From Aliirhizobium wenxiniae (GTDB taxonomy: Bacteria > Pseudomonadota > Alphaproteobacteria > Rhizobiales > Rhizobiaceae), in assembly GCF_014201355.1 (NCBI RefSeq), contig NZ_JACHEG010000002.1, positions 1,054,001 through 1,118,000 of the forward strand: 64,000 nt of DNA. Direction: 5' to 3'. The notes below the pieces were generated by a model. The model saw only the letters and a list, made by a program, of their open reading frames with translations. It did no database searches and was not told the DNA's origin. Numbering within the stretch: position 1 is the stretch's first letter; every line of letters starts with the position of its first letter. Shown one piece after another: positions 59,544 to 64,000 of this stretch. Position numbers and translations under genes: made by a program.

Positions 59544-59978
59544 ATGCGTACGACACGCGACCGTATTCGTCACGCGATCAGCTTCGAAATCATCGGGCTT
59601 GCCATTTTTACGCCGCTCGCCTCTTTTGTTTTCGGCATACCGGTCGAACATATTGGCGTCGTCGGCATCGTTTCGGCAACGCTCGCGACCGGCTGGAACT
59701 ATCTCTACAATCTCGGCTTCGACCACCTGATGCAGAAGTATCGTGGCGGCACGCAGAAAACCATGGCGCTGCGCATTGCACATGCGGTTCTGTTCGAACT
59801 CGGACTGCTGATCGTGCTGATGCCCTTCATCGCCTGGTATCTCGGCGTGAGCCTGATGCAGGCGCTGGTGATGGATATCTCGTTTGCGCTGTTCTACCTG
59901 GTCTATGCCTTCTTCTTCAATCTGGCCTATGACCGGATCTTTCCGCTGCCCGAGTGGCAGAAAGAAGCCAAGGCCTGA
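59544..59978 (+). CDS. PACE family multidrug efflux transporter
   Basis: 144 residues, tandem bacterial transmembrane pair: RIRHAISFEIIGLAIFTPLA and AHAVLFELGLLIVLMPFIAW repeat the same R/H-x-x-F-E pattern; four TM helices in all. The PACE family (AceI type) exports chlorhexidine or short-chain diamines. AAAGGGGGTACACA precedes ATG 59544. Substrate here unknown. Confidence 0.9.
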   Translation: MRTTRDRIRHAISFEIIGLAIFTPLASFVFGIPVEHIGVVGIVSATLATGWNYLYNLGFDHLMQKYRGGTQKTMALRIAHAVLFELGLLIVLMPFIAWYLGVSLMQALVMDISFALFYLVYAFFFNLAYDRIFPLPEWQKEAKA

Positions 59979-59991
59979 AGGGCCAAAATGC

Positions 59992-60030
59992 TTCAGCCCG
60001 AGGCGGATGACCGCACTCGGGCTGAGAAAT
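59992..60030. terminator. Bidirectional terminator between the PACE gene and phoB
   Basis: TCAGCCCGAG (59993-60002) pairs with CTCGGGCTGA (60016-60025) around a 13-base loop; AAATTTT follows. Genes converge here, so it may serve both. Confidence 0.75.
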
Positions 60031-60057
60031 TTTCATCAAGGATCTTAATCCTGCAGA

Positions 60058-60741
60058 TCAGGATTCCATCGAATAGCCGGCACCGCGAACGGTGCGAATG
60101 ACATCCTGCATGTTGGAGAAATTCAGCGCTTTGCGCAGACGACCGACATGCACATCGACGGTTCGTTCATCGACATAGATGTCGTGACCCCAGACGCCAT
60201 CCAGAAGCTGAGAGCGCGAGAAGACGCGGCCAGGCGAGACCATAAGGAATTCCAGGAGACGGAATTCGGTCGGGCCGAGACGCACTTCACGGCTCTTGCG
60301 ATGAACGCGATGGGTCTCGCGATCAAGCTCGATATCACCACATTTCAGTACGCTGGAGAGAACCTCCGGCTTGGCACGGCGAAGCATCGCCTTGACGCGC
60401 GCCATCAGTTCCGGCGTAGAGAAGGGCTTGACGACATAGTCGTCGGCACCGGTCGCGAGACCGCGAACACGTTCGCTTTCCTCGCCGCGCGCCGTCAGCA
60501 TGATGATCGGCAAGCGCTCGGTCTCTGGCCGCATGCGCAGGCGCCGGCAAAGCTCGATGCCGGAAACGCCAGGCAGCATCCAGTCGAGAACCAGAAGATC
60601 CGGAGCACGTTCCTGAAGCCTGATTTCGGCCTCATCACCTCTCAGAATGGTTTCGACCTCGTAGCCTTCGGCTTCGAGATTGTAACGGAGGAGGACGCTC
60701 AGCGCCTCCTCGTCTTCCACGACCGCAATTCTCGGCTGCAT
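60058..60741 (-). CDS. phoB: Phosphate regulon response regulator PhoB
   Basis: 227 residues. Receiver: D10/E11, phospho-acceptor D53 (LLVLDWMLPGVSG), K in VKPFSTPEL. OmpR-type winged helix: GPTEFRLLEFLMVSPGRVFS, RTVDVHVGRLRKAL. Phosphorylated by PhoR, it activates pho-box promoters under phosphate limitation. The receiver starts MQPRIAVVEDEEA. Last gene of the pst operon, 29 bases after phoU, as in other rhizobia; no pho box is expected inside. Confidence 0.96.
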   Translation of the reverse strand: MQPRIAVVEDEEALSVLLRYNLEAEGYEVETILRGDEAEIRLQERAPDLLVLDWMLPGVSGIELCRRLRMRPETERLPIIMLTARGEESERVRGLATGADDYVVKPFSTPELMARVKAMLRRAKPEVLSSVLKCGDIELDRETHRVHRKSREVRLGPTEFRLLEFLMVSPGRVFSRSQLLDGVWGHDIYVDERTVDVHVGRLRKALNFSNMQDVIRTVRGAGYSMES

Positions 60742-60770
60742 ACTAGATACACTCCATCAGACAGGCAAAA

Positions 60771-61484
60771 TCAGTCGGCAATCGCGCCAACGGTATTCGC
60801 CGTGTCGTCCTTGGGGCGCTCTCCTTCCGGCACAGCACCCGTCGTCATGTAGTAAATGGTTTCAGCGATGTTGGTCGCGTGGTCACCGATACGCTCTATG
60901 TTCTTGGCGCAGAACAGAAGATGCGTGCAGGTGGTGATGTTGCGCGGATCTTCCATCATGTAGGTCAGAAGTTCGCGGAAGAGCGACGTGTACATGGCGT
61001 CGATTTCTTCGTCGCGCAGGCGGATAGCTTCAGCCTTTTCGGCCGAACGGCTGGCATAAACATCCAGCACATCCTTCAACTGAACCGCTGCGAGATCGGA
61101 GAGGTGCTCCAGGCCGCGGGCGAGCTTGCGCGGAACGCCATGGCCCTGAACCGCGATGACGCGCTTGGCGGTGTTCTTGCCCAGATCGCCCACACGCTCG
61201 AGGTCAGCAGCGATACGCAGCGTACCGATGATTTCGCGCAGGTCGTTTGCAACCGGCTGGCGCTTGGCAATCGTCACGATTGCCTTGTCCTGGATCTCGC
61301 GCTCGGCGTGGTCGAGGATCACGTCGTCGGAGATGACCTTCTGGGCAAGGGCGGAGTCGCCATGGACCAGAGCGCGCACGGCATCGCCGCACATCTGCTC
61401 GGCAAGGCCACCCATTTCAGAAATGCGGCGGCGCAGATACTTCAGTTCTTCGTCGTAGGCAGAAAGGATATGACTTGATACCAT
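60771..61484 (-). CDS. phoU: Phosphate signalling protein PhoU
   Basis: 237 residues from ATG 61484 (MVSSHILSAYDEEL) with GAGGACAAGAAG upstream. Two homologous PhoU helical repeats: LRRRISEMGGLAEQMCGDAV, ERVGDLGKNTAKRVIAVQGH and EAIRLRDEEIDAMYTSLFRE, ERIGDHATNIAETIYYM. Connects Pst transport state to PhoR. The longer frame to 61517 would overlap the intergenic region and is not needed. Confidence 0.96.
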   Translation of the reverse strand: MVSSHILSAYDEELKYLRRRISEMGGLAEQMCGDAVRALVHGDSALAQKVISDDVILDHAEREIQDKAIVTIAKRQPVANDLREIIGTLRIAADLERVGDLGKNTAKRVIAVQGHGVPRKLARGLEHLSDLAAVQLKDVLDVYASRSAEKAEAIRLRDEEIDAMYTSLFRELLTYMMEDPRNITTCTHLLFCAKNIERIGDHATNIAETIYYMTTGAVPEGERPKDDTANTVGAIAD

Positions 61485-61531
61485 CTTCTTGTCCTCAAAA
61501 TCCGTAGCAGCGGGCAACAGGCAACGGCCGA

Positions 61532-62347
61532 TCAGCCGAAGCGGCCCATGATGTAATCCTGGGTGCGCTGGTCATCCGGATTGGTGAACATCTTGTCCGT
61601 GTCGTTCTCTTCGACCAGCTGGCCGAGGTGGAACATTGCGGTGCGCTGCGAAACGCGAGCGGCCTGCTGCATCGAGTGCGTGACGATGACGATCGTGTAG
61701 TTGGCGCGCAGTTCGTGGATGAGTTCCTCGACCTTGGCCGTTGCGATCGGGTCAAGCGCCGAGCAGGGCTCATCCATCAGGATGACTTCCGGCGAAACAG
61801 CAACCGCACGGGCGATGCAGAGACGCTGCTGCTGACCACCGGAGAGACCGGTGCCGCCTTCATGCAGACGATCCTTGACTTCCGCCCAGAGGCCGGCGCG
61901 CTGAAGGCTGGCCTCGACGATCTGGTCCATATCCGCCTTGTTGCGGGCAAGACCGTGGATGCGCGGGCCGTAGGCGATGTTTTCGTAGATCGACTTCGGG
62001 AACGGGTTAGGCTTCTGGAACACCATGCCGACGCGGGCGCGAAGTTCCACGACGTCGATTTCCTTGTCGTAGATATCGTCTTCATCAAGGGTGATCTTGC
62101 CGGTGACGCGGCAGCCCTCGATCGTGTCGTTCATGCGGTTCAAGGTGCGCAGGAAGGTCGACTTGCCGCAACCTGAGGGGCCGATCAGCGCCGTCACCGT
62201 GTTTTCGCGGACGTTAAGGTTCACGTCGAAAAGCGCGCGCTTCTCGCCGTAATAGACCGATACGTCCTTGCCAATCATCTTGTACGCGACTTCATTCATC
62301 TTCTTGTCCAGCGCCTTCTCAACTGCTGCTTCTGACAACATATTCAT
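61532..62347 (-). CDS. pstB: Phosphate ABC transporter ATP-binding protein PstB
   Basis: 271 residues. Walker [10 protein letters not shown], PstB-specific [21 protein letters not shown]-loop [15 protein letters not shown], signature [16 protein letters not shown], Walker [15 protein letters not shown]-loop [14 protein letters not shown] hydrolysis drives high-affinity phosphate import. AGGAG precedes ATG 62347. It begins 12 bases after the pstA stop. Confidence 0.96.
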   Translation of the reverse strand: MNMLSEAAVEKALDKKMNEVAYKMIGKDVSVYYGEKRALFDVNLNVRENTVTALIGPSGCGKSTFLRTLNRMNDTIEGCRVTGKITLDEDDIYDKEIDVVELRARVGMVFQKPNPFPKSIYENIAYGPRIHGLARNKADMDQIVEASLQRAGLWAEVKDRLHEGGTGLSGGQQQRLCIARAVAVSPEVILMDEPCSALDPIATAKVEELIHELRANYTIVIVTHSMQQAARVSQRTAMFHLGQLVEENDTDKMFTNPDDQRTQDYIMGRFG

Positions 62348-62359
62348 TGTGTCGATCTC

Positions 62360-63676
62360 CTACCACCGGCGTTCGAAGCGCCGACGCAACAGAATTGCAC
62401 CAACATTCATGACCACGAGGAACAGGAGCAAGATGATGATCGCTCCCGAAGTTCTTTCGACGAAGGCGCGTTCCGCCTCGTTTGCCCACATGTAGATCTG
62501 CACCGGCAGGGCGGTCGACGGATCCATCGGCGTCGTCGGGTAATTGGCGACGAAGGCGACCATGCCGATCAGGAGCAGCGGCGCGGTTTCGCCGAGTGCG
62601 TGTGCCAGGCCGATGATCGTGCCGGTAAGGATGCCCGGCATGGCAAGCGGCAGGACGTGATGGAAGATGGTCTGCATCTTCGATGCGCCGAGGCCGAGGG
62701 CTGCCGCGCGGATCGAGGGCGGAACCGCCTTCAATGCTGCGCGGGTGGCGATGATGATCGTCGGAAGCGTCATCAACGTCAGGACCAGGCCGCCGACCAG
62801 CGAAGCCGAGCGCGGCAGGCCCATGAAGTTGATGAAGACCGCCAGACCCAAGAGACCGTAAACGATGGAGGGAACGGCCGCGAGGTTGTTGATGTTCACC
62901 TCGATCAGATCGGTGAACTTGTTCTTCGGCGCGAACTCCTCGAGATAGATCGAAGCCGCGACGCCGATCGGCAGCGCCAGGACGAGCACGATCAGCATCA
63001 TGTAGAAGGAGCCGATCAGGGCGACACCGACGCCGGCGGCTTCCGGACGGCTGGAATTGCCGTTGACGAAAATGCCGGTGTTGAAGTGTTTTCCGAGTGC
63101 GCCGGATTCCGCAAGCTGGTTCATCCAGCCAACCTGCTGGTCGGAAACCTTGCGGTTGTTTTCCGAAACCGAGAGATCGATCTGGCCCTTGAAGGCACTG
63201 TCGATATCGCCGGCGGCAAGCAACGAGACCGTCTGGGTCGTGCCGATGATCTGCGGATTGGCGACAACCATGTCACGCAGCTGGCCACGAACGCCGTCCG
63301 AGATCATCTGGTTGACGGCGCGAAGACCCGAACGATCGGTCTCGGCAACACCAAGCACCTTGGCGACTGCGTTACGGGCGATCAGCGGGTAATTGGCCGT
63401 CACCAGCTTCTGCGGATCGGTGGCGCGCTCGTTATCCTTGTCGATGATCTGTTCGGAAAACTCGACCGGAACGGTGATCATCGTCTGCTGGAATGCGGTG
63501 TAGCCCTTGGAGACAACCGAATAGAGCAGGATGAAGAGAAACAGGATGCCGAAGGAGAGCGCCGCAATGCCATAGGCACGGAAGCGTCGTTCGGCAGCAT
63601 AGCGGCGCTTGATGCCGATATCGCGGCGGGCGGGCTTGGCTGAAGCGCCGGCGGGGAAGGAAACCACGTCGGTCAT
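62360..63676 (-). CDS. pstA: Phosphate ABC transporter permease PstA (with long periplasmic insert)
   Basis: 438 residues, longer than the E. coli protein. After a first TM (AYGIAALSFGILFLFILLYS), residues ~65-205 form a large extracytoplasmic insertion (DUF3333-like), common in alphaproteobacteria. The typical transmembrane core follows with EAA loop RAAALGLGASKMQTIFHHVL and TGTIIGLAHALGETAPLLLI. ATG 63676 overlaps the pstC stop (ATGA). Upstream extension to 63730 lies in pstC and was rejected. Confidence 0.95.
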   Translation of the reverse strand: MTDVVSFPAGASAKPARRDIGIKRRYAAERRFRAYGIAALSFGILFLFILLYSVVSKGYTAFQQTMITVPVEFSEQIIDKDNERATDPQKLVTANYPLIARNAVAKVLGVAETDRSGLRAVNQMISDGVRGQLRDMVVANPQIIGTTQTVSLLAAGDIDSAFKGQIDLSVSENNRKVSDQQVGWMNQLAESGALGKHFNTGIFVNGNSSRPEAAGVGVALIGSFYMMLIVLVLALPIGVAASIYLEEFAPKNKFTDLIEVNINNLAAVPSIVYGLLGLAVFINFMGLPRSASLVGGLVLTLMTLPTIIIATRAALKAVPPSIRAAALGLGASKMQTIFHHVLPLAMPGILTGTIIGLAHALGETAPLLLIGMVAFVANYPTTPMDPSTALPVQIYMWANEAERAFVERTSGAIIILLLFLVVMNVGAILLRRRFERRW

Positions 63677-64000
63677 TCGTACTGCTCCCGGTATTTGCGC
63701 ACGATGAAGAGCGCGTAGATATTGAGGCAAAGCGTGATCACGAAGAGCGTGATACCCAGTGCGAAGGCGACGAGCGTCTGCGGCGAGGTGAATTCAAGGT
63801 CGCCCGTCAGCTGGCTGACGATCTTGACCGTCACAGTCGTCATCGGTTCGAACGGGTTGAGCTGCATGCGGGCTGCAACACCGGCCGCAAGAACCACGAT
63901 CATGGTTTCGCCGATGGCACGCGAGGCGGTCATCAGGAGAGCGCCGACGACACCCGGCAGCGCTGCCGGCATGACGACCTTCTTGATGGTTTCCGACTTG
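63673..64000 (-). CDS. pstC: Phosphate ABC transporter permease PstC, C-terminal part (cut by window end)
   Basis: The window contains the last ~108 residues: KSETIKKVVMPAALPGVVGA (EAA loop), MTASRAIGETMIVVLAAGVA (conserved permease motif) and two TM helices to the end REQYE. It overlaps pstA by four bases. The order pstC-pstA-pstB-phoU-phoB, with pstS and phoR presumably beyond the window, is the rhizobial pattern. Confidence 0.95.
   Translation of the reverse strand, partial: KSETIKKVVMPAALPGVVGALLMTASRAIGETMIVVLAAGVAARMQLNPFEPMTTVTVKIVSQLTGDLEFTSPQTLVAFALGITLFVITLCLNIYALFIVRKYREQYE

Overview
This 64 kb window reads as core chromosome of a Rhizobiaceae alphaproteobacterium (Agrobacterium/Rhizobium type). 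The evidence is GC-rich coding sequence, alphaproteobacterial hallmark genes (gcrA, podJ with Sel1 repeats, two-domain dCTP deaminase, a SAM-II riboswitch before metZ, a pstC-pstA-pstB-phoU-phoB operon ending in phoB) and typical rhizobial intergenic palindromic repeats. The species is not determined. I see no prophage, IS element, integrase or CRISPR array; the window is almost entirely housekeeping and conserved accessory genes.

Layout, left to right. 1-4.2 kb (minus strand): truncated oxalate decarboxylase, secreted polysaccharide deacetylase, galE, class I aminotransferase, mscL. 4.4-9.4 kb (plus): a 1170-residue transporter-like hybrid histidine kinase, then opgC. 9.4-13.5 kb (minus): bile-acid-type symporter, a cystine-type ABC importer and a small Cys-rich protein. 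13.5-15.5 kb: a structured gene-poor gap and fetAB. 15.5-21.1 kb (minus): a beta-oxidation operon (acyl-CoA dehydrogenase, thiolase, FadJ) with a low-GC winged-helix gene inserted. 21.6-29.4 kb (plus): podJ, TauE/SafE exporter with TIGR02186 protein, ClC channel. 29.4-33.6 kb: DUF4394 protein divergent from an ECF sigma/anti-sigma pair, hydrolase, universal stress protein. 33.6-46.1 kb: PdeM and Lhr-type helicase, Rrf2 regulator with an AhpD-like target, two tandem YitT proteins, methyltransferase, lipoprotein, pyrD, response regulator, S24 repressor-like regulator, solute-binding protein. 46.2-51.2 kb: GT2 glycosyltransferase and GH5 cellulase, followed by a lower-GC stretch (KTSC protein, Crp/Fnr regulator, 50-residue protein) lying against the 3' end of tRNA-Gly(CCC). 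51.3-58.4 kb: dcd, SAM-II/metZ, apaG, then hslO-argF-argD. 58.8-64 kb: gcrA, a PACE efflux protein and the pho/pst operon, cut by the window end inside pstC.

The strongest regulatory signals are in non-coding DNA. The argD-gcrA intergenic region holds five GANTC (CcrM methylation) sites within 76 bp plus a CtrA-like TTAA-N7-TTAC site. The podJ upstream region has a similar but weaker pairing. metZ carries a SAM-II aptamer followed by alternative hairpins, one of which is a terminator. The Rrf2 gene has a near-perfect palindrome lying over its own -10 box. The acyl-CoA dehydrogenase promoter region carries a 9-bp-arm inverted repeat. I found no clear novel defence or biosynthetic system; the most interesting unexplained items are the cell-cycle site cluster, the GT2 fusion next to a cellulase, the transporter-kinase and the intergenic structured elements.
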